Shown here: positions 43,601-51,893 of the stretch, in pieces
How positions within the stretch are numbered: position 1 is the stretch's first letter
How the letters are laid out: each line of letters starts with the position of its first letter
Assembly (NCBI RefSeq): GCF_002056795.1
Contig: NZ_CP020104.1
Coordinates: 7,139,501-7,203,500, forward strand
Reading direction: 5' to 3'
Length of the DNA: 64,000 bases
From: Spirosoma aerolatum
GTDB taxonomy: Bacteria > Bacteroidota > Bacteroidia > Cytophagales > Spirosomataceae
Made by a program: the position numbers and the translations under genes
Notes under the pieces: generated by a model
Told to the model about the DNA's origin: nothing
Databases searched by the model: none
The model's input: the letters and a program-made list of their open reading frames with translations, nothing else

Positions 43601-44670
43601 CCTAATTCAACACTGTAAGGATAATTTTGCGTTGCCGTATTAGTGACGCTGGGAAACGTTCCGTTGCCATCATTCAAACCCACAGCAAGCAAATTAGCAC
43701 CAACAGCTACAACGTCCAGATAACCATCCTGATTTAGATCGCCCAGGGCCACATCACGAGCAGTTCCTCCCAGGTTGATAGTAGAACCATTGTCAAAAAC
43801 GCCAGCGCCAGTATTAAGAAAAACACTAGCGTACGTCCCATTTATCGTTACAATATCCAGATCACCGTCTGCGTCTACATCGCCCAATGCCAGATTAACA
43901 GGACTGCCTGCTGCTCTGTTCGTTCCTCCACTAAATGTTCCCGTATTCGACCCCGACGCATCGCCCCCATTCAGCCGTATACTTATCTGGCCGGTATTAG
44001 GGCTGACAGCAACAATATCCAGATCACCGTCGCTATCGATATCACCCAGAACAGCCGCCGAACAATAGGCTGCGACGGATACATCCTCTCCGAAGTTAAG
44101 AAAGCCATCACCAGCATTACGATGTACAGTCACTACAAAGTCGTCATTGTTAGTCGCTACGGCGTCCAGGTCGCCATCGCCATCTACATCACCTAGTGTT
44201 ATGCGGGTTGTAGTTGTACCAGCCCCTGTACCACCTACTAACCTGTAATCGCCAGTACCCATGCCGCTCGTAGCTGTCGTAAATTGATATACATGGCCAT
44301 GAGCCAGATTACCGCCCGCGTCACTTTTAACGGCTGTTGTTGATGTAACAAAGACGGTTTCACCTGGTTTAAAGTTATTAGTCGGGTTAAATCGAAGTGT
44401 GTTTCCATTTGCTACGGTTGTAACCCCACCAAGCCCATCCCCCATGGCGCCACCCCGTTGCTGGCTGAACACCCGCAGGGCGCCTTTACTGGCCGCGCCG
44501 TTGTTTATCGACTGGTCAAAAGTCACGGCGACATTGGTACTAACCGGCGCATCGCGTTGGTTTCGTGTAGGGCTTAAGGCCGTAATCGTAGGAATCTGAG
44601 CCAACGTCTGCGAGCCTAGTAGGAGCGTGTATAACCCAATAAAAAGATGAGTTAGGGAGTAGTTTTTCAT
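40693..44670 (-). CDS. Large secreted FG-GAP/VCBS and IPT-TIG repeat protein
   Basis: A 1325-residue protein with a signal peptide (about 1-24). An SbsA-type Ig-like domain (about 27-130) is followed by many FG-GAP/VCBS calcium-binding blades with GDVDGDGDLD motifs (about 140-490), two IPT/TIG domains (about 495-660), and a second set of five related blades with SxPxxxDxDxDGxLDLLxG and DGTI-HYEQ patterns (about 668-965). Ig-like domains follow (970-1170), ending in a beta-sandwich domain (about 1180-1325) that lacks an obvious T9SS sorting sequence. It is probably an adhesin-like surface protein. Low-complexity antisense frames over this gene are shadows. Confidence 0.85.
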   Translation of the reverse strand: MKNYSLTHLFIGLYTLLLGSQTLAQIPTITALSPTRNQRDAPVSTNVAVTFDQSINNGAASKGALRVFSQQRGGAMGDGLGGVTTVANGNTLRFNPTNNFKPGETVFVTSTTAVKSDAGGNLAHGHVYQFTTATSGMGTGDYRLVGGTGAGTTTTRITLGDVDGDGDLDAVATNNDDFVVTVHRNAGDGFLNFGEDVSVAAYCSAAVLGDIDSDGDLDIVAVSPNTGQISIRLNGGDASGSNTGTFSGGTNRAAGSPVNLALGDVDADGDLDIVTINGTYASVFLNTGAGVFDNGSTINLGGTARDVALGDLNQDGYLDVVAVGANLLAVGLNDGNGTFPSVTNTATQNYPYSVELGDLDADGDLDMAVLLRSIGQVLIRFNNGSGSFTNGNAYPVASGASGLDLGDLDHDGDLDFITANDNGGNAGTATNNPGTASVRFNNGAGTFSGGNDFGSGNNTSDVALGDLDGDGDLDFVTANATVNGGVVTQWNITGPLPTITSFTPTSGPIGTLVTVTGTDLSAARSVNLFLSTQRSPGTIVSNTATSLTFVVGAGTRTGAIQIATAGGIATSSEYFTITSSVAVNTITPVSGPVGSSLAITGSGMSNVTNVQFGDVPASFTINSSSTIAVIVPRVASSQPIRLTSPTGQTLSSAFTVIRPNTSLLYALQSANFGGINATANSAPAIVDMDSDGRLDLLIGKADGTIDHYEQNTINGSDFTRIGSLTDGSAAITVGTNAVPAVTDIDGDGLLDLLLGSGSGLVYHYEQSTIGVNVFTLLDANFGGINTTANSVPTLTDLNRDGRLDVLVGKADGTISHFRQSDLNSNNFFRITSSFNSINVGANSTPLVIDLDGDGLLDLLVGNNQGNVYHYKQNTSSSLSFSQVTTNFNSLAMGGNARPVVTDLDGDGNLDLLVGRADGTISQYEQQVSGPIITGFSANIGEVCAGGLVTFTATVGNYSESYTWRLLTKDIVLQETNSDGNFSFSVNPTSSGVQTCTLVVISGDQSVSATTNLIVNPRPVATLVSSGTLTCAITSVTLTAASGASSYTFTNSDGQQLAGSGNTRTVTTPGNYMVTLLGSNGCTNIATTSVSSNTVLNLTAGASLPQANVGVVVSLTASGATAYQWSAPPTAPLTPPATGSAVSASLTASGVQTFTLTGTSGVCSQSALVSVTALAGPDLSAIINLPDANFSAGAKKGLVVGIQEVNGASSSGSIVVTITVPVGYSVSFDNTLTSFSVSGGSANPVAVQNSLWHQSNGVAGQQISIAINTGQSVGANSVMNLGFSISRTTANAGSASNITVNIADDSSGSYDVNRLNNVYARIINGL

Positions 44671-45293
44671 ACGTGTAACGTTAGTAATGAGCAGTCATTT
44701 AGTAAGGCCAGAAATGGCCCCGGCAAGTACTGCGTATACCTTTGATTCAACTACTCCCTACGTCGCATCAATACCAATCTCGTCGCATACACATAAAAAA
44801 ATCTCGGCAATCCGGACTTGTAAGCATCAATAAATTACCGTTTTATAGCATTTACGAATTAGATATGGGTCCTTCAACCCGACCATAATTCGACGATAAC
44901 ATGTTAAAACAACAAATCGAACTGGACTTGCAACAAAACGCTGGACGCAATTCACTGGGCAAATCTTTAAGCAACATTTTGACATTACCTGTTATAAAAG
45001 GCGAATGAAGATCAAGTCTCTTAGGTAGCATAAAGTCCATAGACTCCCCAAAATGCCGAAGGGCAGGCTACAATGGTAGTCTGACTGCTCGACCTAATTG
45101 AACGGATTAAAGGGGCTATAGAACGGCATACGAATGGGCCGAAATCTGATCAACTGGCCATTCGGTAGCGCACCGAACTACGGGATGAATCTGTGTGGAA
45201 GTTTGCCGAGTCAGTACGGTTTATTGGCTTGTTTGGGCAAATATCGCCTACTCTACAGGCAGCATAAGAAATGTATTAACTAGTGCCATAACC
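44671..45293. other. Long intergenic region with a decayed ORF
   Basis: A 623-nt stretch between the FG-GAP gene start and the next stop. Apart from the relic at 45073-45267 I find no gene, RNA or repeat. A minus-strand frame at 44852-45040 encodes a Cys/Ser-rich peptide with no recognisable features and was not called. Confidence 0.5.
45073..45267 (+). pseudogene. Decayed small ORF, interrupted by two in-frame stops
   Basis: Reading from ATG 45073 gives a frame with TGA at 45082-45084 and TAG at 45166-45168, and a final TAA at 45265-45267. Between the stops it reads LLDLIERIKGAIERH and RTELRDESVWKFAESV, then LFGQISPTLQAA: an amphipathic helix pattern with strong coding character and a bacterial C-terminus. 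I do not recognise the family. It looks like a dead copy of a small cytosolic helical protein. Confidence 0.35.
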
Positions 45294-45725
45294 TTATTTT
45301 TTATAAAGACCGAGTGGCGGGCAGGGGAAGTCGTTGGCGTCACAGTATTGAGTGATTGTTTTTCCGGCGGCTACTTCTGTGAGACAGTAGTCAAAAAGCG
45401 CATGTAAAACCCGCTCCAGATTGGCCATTCCGGCATTGCGCCGGGCTCTGTCGTGAGCATTTGCCTGTATACTTTTCGTTTCGTTTTCTCTGATATAGCT
45501 TTTTTGACGATCACAATAGGCACGGGTTAGCCTGGTTGTGTCGGTCCAGACGGAGTCAGAAACATTGTTGATTGCTATCCGTTTAGTGTCGTATGCTAGC
45601 GCATGGATAGCTAGTGCATAGGCTTTATTCGTTGATTCGATTTGTGTCTTTTCCAGCATGGATTGGGCCTTTAAGCCGCTGGACGTATACACCGTAAAAA
45701 TGAGTACGAACGAGAAGAGTTTCAT
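45294..45725 (-). CDS. Secreted hypothetical protein with Cys-containing helices
   Basis: The start is taken at the ATG at 45725, which gives a signal peptide (MKLFSFVLIFTVYTSSGLKAQS); the open frame extends upstream to 45851 without signal-like content. About 143 residues. The mature part is mostly helical with several cysteines (YCDRQK, DYCLTEV, QYCDANDFPC), suggesting disulfides in the periplasm. I do not recognise the family. It sits alone between the decayed ORF and the TonB receptor on the same strand. Confidence 0.55.
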   Translation of the reverse strand: MKLFSFVLIFTVYTSSGLKAQSMLEKTQIESTNKAYALAIHALAYDTKRIAINNVSDSVWTDTTRLTRAYCDRQKSYIRENETKSIQANAHDRARRNAGMANLERVLHALFDYCLTEVAAGKTITQYCDANDFPCPPLGLYKK

Positions 45726-45931
45726 AATGCCCTGGATAACGAAATAAATATAGCTCATCTGGCCAATAACACAGTCCTTAAACAGAAAAAGCGAAGAAGA
45801 GAAACAGTTGTCGAGGAAAGACAGCCGCTCGCGTTGATGGTCTCTACGCATACTAAATCACCAGTAGTAGCAGGCAGAGCGTTATCCGTAAAATTAGATA
45901 GTTACAAGTTGTATGTGTGTAATCCAGAGCC

Positions 45932-48205
45932 TTACCAAAAGTACGTTAGGCTTAGCCGGGCAAAAAAGGGTGTACCGGGCGTAAAGTGTATTTCTTCGAC
46001 CGGAGCGGCTTCGCCTTTCAGCCGACTTTCTGTAGCAAACTGGGTTTCTTTCCAGCGCGTGTTGAACAGATTCTGCACCGACAGGCCAAGGGTATATTGA
46101 CGACGGACATAATTCAGTTGCATGTCGGTCACAAAATAGCCTTTGGCTACAAGGCTATTGTCCTCGTTGGCTGGTCGGTCGGCCATGTAGCGGTAGCGTA
46201 GTGAGCCACTGAGTCCATATACCGTTTGTAAGGATAAGCCCCCCGTAGAGGTAAATACCGGAGCCAGCGGAAGATAGTTTTGCCCTGTTTCGGCATCCAG
46301 TGAGCGGGGGGTGGCTGTGTTCAGATCAATATCGGCAAACAGACTTTTGGTAAGCTGATACCGGGCCGACAGATCGATACCCTGACGACGCGAGCGGCCG
46401 CTGGGTTCTACTACCCCCTCATCGCCTACATACACAAACTCCTGCTTCATGTATAAATACCAGGCAGCAGCATTAATGAGCAATTGAGGAATCGGTTTGA
46501 TGATAATTCCGAGGTCGGCCCCGTAGGCACCGGGTAAAATCTCGCGCCCATTTTGAGCCGTAACGACGCGGGCATCGTTGGAGTGAAAGCCTTTGCCCGT
46601 ATTTAGATAAAGCTGAAAATGCGGATTAACAGTATAATAGAAGTTCAGTTTGGGCGATACAATCGCCTGCGATACGCGCCGGGTCGATGCGGGATTGATT
46701 AGCAGATCTGCATATTGAGACCGGAAATAATCGATCCGAACGCCCGCGTTGATACTGAAGCGGCTCGACACCTGAACAACTTCATCAGCATACAGTGCCG
46801 CGTTGATTTCGTTGACGTTGCCATATTGAATCTGATTCAGGGTTTCTACCCGGTTTTTAGTATGCGACAATTCGGTGCCATGGGTAATATCCTGCCGATA
46901 TTGAGCGCCGAAGGTGGTGGTCCAGTGGGTTTGGCCAATGAAGGTCTGCGTAGCGTAGCTGCCGTTGTAGCCGAACAGGTTCCGGTGTTCTTTCTGACGA
47001 ATCTGATCGCCGTTAAGGCTGTCGTTGAGGAAGAACGTGAAGTTGGAATACAGCTCGAAGTTATAATTGCTGTAGTAGAACTGGTTTTTGATCGTATGAT
47101 TTTTGGGCGTTACGGTGACCAGTTGGGCATTCAGATTCGAACGGCTGGTCTCGCCACCTTCGGTCGGATCGATGGAGCCGAACCAGCCGATCAAGCCCGA
47201 TTCAACGGCCCGGTCGGGTATCTGGCCAGAGTGATTCCATTTACTCCAGAAGGTAGAGGCCGTCAGGGTCAGGTTGGTGTTGGGCGCAATGTGGCTGTGG
47301 TATTTGCCCACTACATTCACCCGCTTGAAATGCTGCGGATTGTCGAAGTAGGAGTTGGAATAAGAGTATTCGGACGCCAGGAAAGCCGACTGATCATTCG
47401 ATTTGCCTTTCTGGCCCAGCAAATCAATCCCTGCCACGGCCCGATAGGTATCATATTGCCCCATTTCCAGCTTGGCAAACGAGCGATCCAGCGTGGTGCG
47501 GGTTCGGAAATCGGCCCAGCCTGCCGTTGCCAGATTGCCTTTATCACTCGTGTAAGGGCCTTTTTTAAAATCGACGCTTTCAACCAGTTCAGGAATCACA
47601 AAGTGTAGATCGGCGTAGCCTTGCCCATGCGCATGCGACACCATATTAACCGGCATCCCATCGACCGTCAGGCGAATATCAGTACCGTGATCCAGGTCAA
47701 AACCCCGCAGAAAAATTTGCTCCGCCTTGCCTCCACCCGCGTGCTGCCCGATAAACAGGCCCGGTACCAGCCGTAGAATCTCCTGAGAGTTTGTAATGGG
47801 CCGCAAACGAATGTCCAGACTACTGATAAGTTGCTGTGTATTGGCTTTCAGGGCCGACACCGTTACTGAACTCAGATTTACCGGGGCTACCGTCAATGCC
47901 GTCTGAACGTGCGTCGTCTGGTCGTCCGTAATGGCAATTTCCTGGGTAACCGTTCCATACCCAATGTGCGAGAACTCAACTTTGTAAGGCGATGCGACCA
48001 GACCATCGAAACGATAACGGCCCAGCTCATCGGTCAGTGTGGCTTTGCCCAGACCTACCAATTGGACGGTAACATCCCGTAGGGGTAAATGCGTGTTGCC
48101 ATCAAACACGATACCCGTAAGCGTACCCAGGTGAGCATAAGCAACCTGTAATGTCAACAATCCGATAATAAGTGTCGTGAGTATATTTTTCGCCATCATT
48201 TTCAT
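45932..48205 (-). CDS. TonB-dependent receptor with carboxypeptidase-like N-terminal domain
   Basis: A 757-residue outer-membrane receptor. Signal peptide (1-24), a carboxypeptidase-regulatory-like domain (about 27-110; GTLTGIVFDGNTHLPLRDV), a plug (about 115-235) with LRGFDLDHGTDIRLTVDG and a histidine-bearing stretch VSHAHGQGYADLHF, and a 22-strand barrel ending in YFW-type residues (SLTYFW). It draws energy from TonB-ExbBD. The gene ends a three-gene unit after DUF3500 and HupE/UreJ, separated by 6 nt. The substrate is probably a metal (nickel or cobalt) complex, inferred from HupE/UreJ. Confidence 0.88.
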   Translation of the reverse strand: MKMMAKNILTTLIIGLLTLQVAYAHLGTLTGIVFDGNTHLPLRDVTVQLVGLGKATLTDELGRYRFDGLVASPYKVEFSHIGYGTVTQEIAITDDQTTHVQTALTVAPVNLSSVTVSALKANTQQLISSLDIRLRPITNSQEILRLVPGLFIGQHAGGGKAEQIFLRGFDLDHGTDIRLTVDGMPVNMVSHAHGQGYADLHFVIPELVESVDFKKGPYTSDKGNLATAGWADFRTRTTLDRSFAKLEMGQYDTYRAVAGIDLLGQKGKSNDQSAFLASEYSYSNSYFDNPQHFKRVNVVGKYHSHIAPNTNLTLTASTFWSKWNHSGQIPDRAVESGLIGWFGSIDPTEGGETSRSNLNAQLVTVTPKNHTIKNQFYYSNYNFELYSNFTFFLNDSLNGDQIRQKEHRNLFGYNGSYATQTFIGQTHWTTTFGAQYRQDITHGTELSHTKNRVETLNQIQYGNVNEINAALYADEVVQVSSRFSINAGVRIDYFRSQYADLLINPASTRRVSQAIVSPKLNFYYTVNPHFQLYLNTGKGFHSNDARVVTAQNGREILPGAYGADLGIIIKPIPQLLINAAAWYLYMKQEFVYVGDEGVVEPSGRSRRQGIDLSARYQLTKSLFADIDLNTATPRSLDAETGQNYLPLAPVFTSTGGLSLQTVYGLSGSLRYRYMADRPANEDNSLVAKGYFVTDMQLNYVRRQYTLGLSVQNLFNTRWKETQFATESRLKGEAAPVEEIHFTPGTPFFARLSLTYFW

Positions 48206-48211
48206 AAGCCT

Positions 48212-49564
48212 CTACGCTGTTGGTAACGGTTTTGCGGGCCTTGCCCGCCAGGTTAGGTAAAGCGACAGCAAAGCTAATATGATAAGGCCATACGGAGCAT
48301 AACTGGCAATAACTTCAATCGCTTCTGTCAGCAGATTAGGCTGACCTGATATGCGCTCAGCAAGCCAGCCGAGGGCGGCAATACCTGACAGAAAAGCGCC
48401 TGACCGCCGGACGACGGTGTAGACGGGTGTACGACTCAGAAGCATCAGCCAGGGAATCACTACCAGGATGATGGTCAACTGCATCAGTTCAATGCCCAGA
48501 TTGAAGCCCAGAATACTCAGCGCCATCGGACCTGCATCGAGTTGTAGGTTTGCCAGGGTACTGGCAAACGCCAGTCCATGAACCAGTCCAAACCCAGCCG
48601 CGACCCAGGCTTCACGACCGAAAAAAACAGGTCGGACAGCGTGAATAGCCGATACCAGAATCGATACGACAATCAGGATTTCAACGGGTTGCGATGCTAA
48701 CCGAACCCAGCCAATTGAGCCTGCCAGTAAGGTGATGGAATGCCCGATGGTAAATGCCGTTACAATCAGCAGCAACCGTTTCAGGCTGTAGCGAACTCCG
48801 CCAAATTGCCCCCAACGTTGCCCGACTACCACAAGTGGCGCAGGCAGTAGCAGAACAAGTAAAAATAATAAATGATCGGTGCCTTCGGCAATGTGCTGGG
48901 TGCCTAGTTTGATCATGGCCATAAAGCCCGTCCAGAAACTACCCGATGCCAGGTTGACCGGGAGTGGCAGAATGCGGTTGTTCACAATGTCCAGACTGAT
49001 TTCGCCCACCTGAACCGGTTCGGTTTCGGCCAGTTGCCCACATTCCCAGTCCTGACGTACCGACACCAGAATTTTGTGGGTCATCACCTGATGTAACACT
49101 GCATCGTACTGAAACGTAAACTGCCGGACATCACTTCCCGCCGGAGGAACTAGCTGCACCTGCGCCGTCAGCTCGCGGTATACGCCGGTAATTGGATTCT
49201 GGCTTTCGTGAGCGGTTAGCTCCCCGACCGATACTGACCAGAAGCGCCCATCGGGGCTTTGCGGGCGAATGTGCGATTTGAGATAATCCCGCAGTTGAGG
49301 CCCCAGCCGCTCCACTAGCCCTACCGACGAATCGTTGACTGCATGGCCCCAGGCGGATTGTAGTTCGACTAGGGGTATCTGTAGTTCAGCATCGATGCGG
49401 TTTACATGGACATTGAGTAGTACTACCGAGTTCGGCATAGGGTGAGCAGTGGCTAAGCGGGGCTGCCCCAGGGTTACTACAAGTAGGCTGATGCCCAACA
49501 GCCAGTTGGATAGACGACTGCTGAGACGGCCTGATTTATTTGTTGGCAAAAGCTTTATAGACAT
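48212..49564 (-). CDS. HupE/UreJ family metal permease with N-terminal periplasmic domain
   Basis: The start is taken at the ATG at 49564 (MSIKLLPTNKSGRL), about 450 residues; the open frame begins at 49765 inside the DUF3500 gene. A signal-type helix (about 25-40, ending ATAHP) is followed by a periplasmic domain (about 40-210). Six or seven membrane helices follow (about 215-445), with the metal-binding motif HIAEGTDHLLF (first helix), typical of HupE/UreJ nickel or cobalt permeases. The C-terminal half has GLVHGLAFASTL, a second family motif. It lies between DUF3500 (76 nt upstream) and the TonB receptor (6 nt downstream), giving an outer-to-inner-membrane uptake path. Confidence 0.87.
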   Translation of the reverse strand: MSIKLLPTNKSGRLSSRLSNWLLGISLLVVTLGQPRLATAHPMPNSVVLLNVHVNRIDAELQIPLVELQSAWGHAVNDSSVGLVERLGPQLRDYLKSHIRPQSPDGRFWSVSVGELTAHESQNPITGVYRELTAQVQLVPPAGSDVRQFTFQYDAVLHQVMTHKILVSVRQDWECGQLAETEPVQVGEISLDIVNNRILPLPVNLASGSFWTGFMAMIKLGTQHIAEGTDHLLFLLVLLLPAPLVVVGQRWGQFGGVRYSLKRLLLIVTAFTIGHSITLLAGSIGWVRLASQPVEILIVVSILVSAIHAVRPVFFGREAWVAAGFGLVHGLAFASTLANLQLDAGPMALSILGFNLGIELMQLTIILVVIPWLMLLSRTPVYTVVRRSGAFLSGIAALGWLAERISGQPNLLTEAIEVIASYAPYGLIILALLSLYLTWRARPAKPLPTA

Positions 49565-49640
49565 TGTATTGTAGTTGCCGTTCGTTTGGTCATCAGTGAA
49601 ATAAACGGCTGTATTTGGAACAATTATCTTCCCATCAATC

Positions 49641-50798
49641 CTAGTTGCCACCGTAATCACCGGAGTGATCGCGCCACACGGAGTGAGAGTGGGGTGTATT
49701 TTTGATGATGACTCCGCCCTGATACGAAAACTCGATCCAGACACTCGGCCCATCAACCCGAACATAGTCCCCCTGCGAACTCATGGCCGTTGTGCCTGAA
49801 TACGAAATGTACGTATTGGCCAGCTCTGAAGTGTATTTGGTCAATATAGCCGCTGATGTCGTGGCGTCCAGGTCATTGACGTAGAGCTTGATGGCTTTGA
49901 GTACCAGGGCCTGCTTGTCGCTACTCAGGGTGCCCACCTGCAACCCCGACTTGGTTGCTGGAAACTTACCATCCTGCCCCGGTCCTAGTACCAGGTCGTT
50001 GTAAGAACCCGACAGTTTGGCTGTTGTCTGCTCGGTGGTGCTCAGCCCGGTCAGCATGGCTGCGAAAGCGACACGCTCCTGCTCAAAGGCCTGGTAGGTA
50101 CGGCTGGCTGCGGTAACGGCAGCCTGTGGCTCAGTACCCCGGAAGGCAGGGGTAACCCCAGTAACGGCCCCAGCATTGAAGGTGATCGGCTGGGTATAGT
50201 GGTGACCCGTAAACAGAATAGCCCATAAACTACTGGTGCTTGGTGTGCCCAGAAACGAGATGTAGTAATTGCCGGCTCCATAAGTAGAACCTCCACCGAT
50301 GGAATTAAGGTAATCATCGGCAACTAGATTGCCAATCATCTCATCATATCCTTCGTCGGTAGTGCCCAACGTCAGTACAGCGACCATCAGGTTACGGAAA
50401 GCGGCCAGTTGCGTGTCGCTAAGCGAACCCAGGTTAATGCCAATCCGGGCCGACATGCCTGCGGGCAGGTTTGACCATTTCTGAGCATTGGTTTTGGAAT
50501 ACGTCAGTTGGGTAGCGGCCAGTTGAGTACTGCTTAGCGTCGCTTTGAAGGCCTCAGCCAGACAGACGATCTGGGCCACGCCCGTCGAATTGCAGGTTGT
50601 CGTGGTGCCGGTGACCGACAGGGCCGTCGTGATGGAGCTGGAATTACTCGTTGTGGAACCTGTAGTAGTACCGGTCGATGTGCCCGTGGATGTACTGGTT
50701 GAGTTGGTGGCGTCAACATCGGATGATTTACAGCCTTCGAAGAGGTTGCCGAAGCCAAGCAGCAAGAGCAGGAGAATCGATATGTTTTTGCGTTTCAT
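49641..50798 (-). CDS. DUF3500 lipoprotein
   Basis: A 385-residue protein whose N-terminus is a lipoprotein signal (lipobox FEGC near residue 22), followed by a low-complexity Ser/Thr/Gly stretch (about 30-60), then the DUF3500 domain (about 70-385). The C-terminal motif SVWIEFSYQGGVIIKNTPH and SHSVWRDHSGDYGG fits DUF3500, a family of unknown function with HxH and DxxxDYG elements that may bind metal. It is the first gene of the HupE/UreJ-TonB receptor unit. A metal-binding or metallochaperone role is inferred from this position. Confidence 0.84.
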   Translation of the reverse strand: MKRKNISILLLLLLGFGNLFEGCKSSDVDATNSTSTSTGTSTGTTTGSTTSNSSSITTALSVTGTTTTCNSTGVAQIVCLAEAFKATLSSTQLAATQLTYSKTNAQKWSNLPAGMSARIGINLGSLSDTQLAAFRNLMVAVLTLGTTDEGYDEMIGNLVADDYLNSIGGGSTYGAGNYYISFLGTPSTSSLWAILFTGHHYTQPITFNAGAVTGVTPAFRGTEPQAAVTAASRTYQAFEQERVAFAAMLTGLSTTEQTTAKLSGSYNDLVLGPGQDGKFPATKSGLQVGTLSSDKQALVLKAIKLYVNDLDATTSAAILTKYTSELANTYISYSGTTAMSSQGDYVRVDGPSVWIEFSYQGGVIIKNTPHSHSVWRDHSGDYGGN

Positions 50799-51188
50799 AC
50801 TGAAAGTTGAGCAGCGTTTGCTCAGTGCCTACGTGTTTACTACCGAGTACTTATAACCATGAATCGCTGTTGCACAACCCATGCCGTGTTGGGGTAAAGA
50901 GCTGGAAAGTTGTGGCGAACAGCCTCTTTTGTGATTCATCCGTCTGTAGTGATTGCCAACCAGATGAATGAATTATGGGACAAAAGTCATGTGCAAAAGC
51001 CGGGTAGCGGAAAAAGAGTGGTTAGCTCTATTGGTTTGGGGGTAATTGCGCTGACTTTGTGATGAATAAGGAATTTTCCGGGGTTAAATCGCTGGTTTTC
51101 AGCTACAGCACAAGGGCGCGATGGGCACAAAGAATAGGGATTAAATTCCATTCTTTACGCACATCGCGCCCTCGCGTTTATAGTCTGT
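50799..51188. other. Intergenic region with a palindromic element
   Basis: A 390-nt gap between the LytTR regulator stop and the DUF3500 start, both on the minus strand. Apart from the hairpin 51113-51172 it holds no recognisable gene. The DUF3500 promoter should be in it, but I see no convincing box. Confidence 0.5.
51113..51172. repeat. Imperfect 23-bp inverted repeat related to the 267-341 palindrome
   Basis: Arms 51113-51135 and 51150-51172 pair at 20 of 23 positions around a 14-nt loop. The right arm, extended to 51180, reads CTTTACGCACATCGCGCCCTCGCGTTTA (in parts: CTTTACGCACATCGCG and CCCTCGCGTTTA) and matches the right arm of the element at 310-341 at most positions. It lies 17 nt after the LytTR regulator stop, the same distance as the first copy from the OsmC stop, so it may also end transcription. 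Confidence 0.6.
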
Positions 51189-51893
51189 CTATTTCATGAA
51201 AAGGCTGAAAAACTCCTTTTCGTAGCTGCTGCCAATGGGAATTTCTTCATCGTCGATCAGGATCATTTTGCTGCGGATGGCCTCAATTTTACCAAGAGCT
51301 ACAATAAACGACCGGTGAACACGAGTGAATTTTCCGGCTGGTAATTCGTCCAGTATGGCTTTTAGGGTAAGACGTAAAACGATGGTCTTTCCATGCTGCA
51401 GATGGATTTTGAGGTAATTATCCAGACCCTCTATGAAGAAAATATCGGCGATGGTCACTTTCACCAACCCGTAATCGGCCCGAAAGAAAAGGTGCGTACG
51501 CTCGGTGTTGCCTGTGTTTTCACCGGAGAGTTGTTTGAGCGCTCGCCATCGGGTTTGCGCTCGTTGGACGGCTTTGGTAAATCGGTCGAATGTATAGGGT
51601 TTGAGAAGGTAATCGACGGCTTCGACTTCGTAGCTTTCCAGGGCGTATTCGCTGTAGGCTGTTGTAAAAATAACGAGGGTTTGCTGTGTGATGGATTTGA
51701 AAAAGTCGAGCCCCGACTCTTTGGGCATATTGATATCTAAAAAGATGAGATCAACCGGATTGGTTTCCAGATACAGACGAGCCTCTCCGGTACGAATGAA
51801 CGTTTTGGCCAGCTCTACGGCCTCGATTCGGCTACAGAAGGCTTCAATCACATCAAGAGCAGGACGTTCGTCGTCGAGGGCGATGGCTTTCAT
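51189..51893 (-). CDS. LytTR family response regulator
   Basis: A 234-residue regulator: receiver domain (1-118) with phospho-acceptor D53 in FLDINMPKESG and the K of LLKPYTF, followed by a LytTR DNA-binding domain (about 135-232) with FIEGLDNYLKIHLQHGKTIV (in part) and RVHRSFIVALGKIEAI, the family hallmark. The ATG overlaps the kinase stop by 1 nt (TGATG), so the pair is co-translated. Its targets cannot be read from the sequence; the DUF3500-HupE-TonB receptor unit next door is the obvious candidate. Confidence 0.92.
   Translation of the reverse strand: MKAIALDDERPALDVIEAFCSRIEAVELAKTFIRTGEARLYLETNPVDLIFLDINMPKESGLDFFKSITQQTLVIFTTAYSEYALESYEVEAVDYLLKPYTFDRFTKAVQRAQTRWRALKQLSGENTGNTERTHLFFRADYGLVKVTIADIFFIEGLDNYLKIHLQHGKTIVLRLTLKAILDELPAGKFTRVHRSFIVALGKIEAIRSKMILIDDEEIPIGSSYEKEFFSLFMK

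Noticed and set aside
43028..43605. Plus-strand frames opposite the FG-GAP protein
   Set aside because: Low-complexity Pro/Ser/Val-rich shadows of the repeated Asp/Gly codons on the other strand.
44852..45040. 62-codon minus-strand frame in the gap upstream of the FG-GAP gene
   Set aside because: Cys/Ser-rich peptide with no homology recognised and no start context; likely chance.
46715..47608. A 297-codon plus-strand frame opposite the TonB receptor gene
   Set aside because: It is antisense to a well-supported gene, has no domain, and its composition mirrors the codon bias of the opposite strand.
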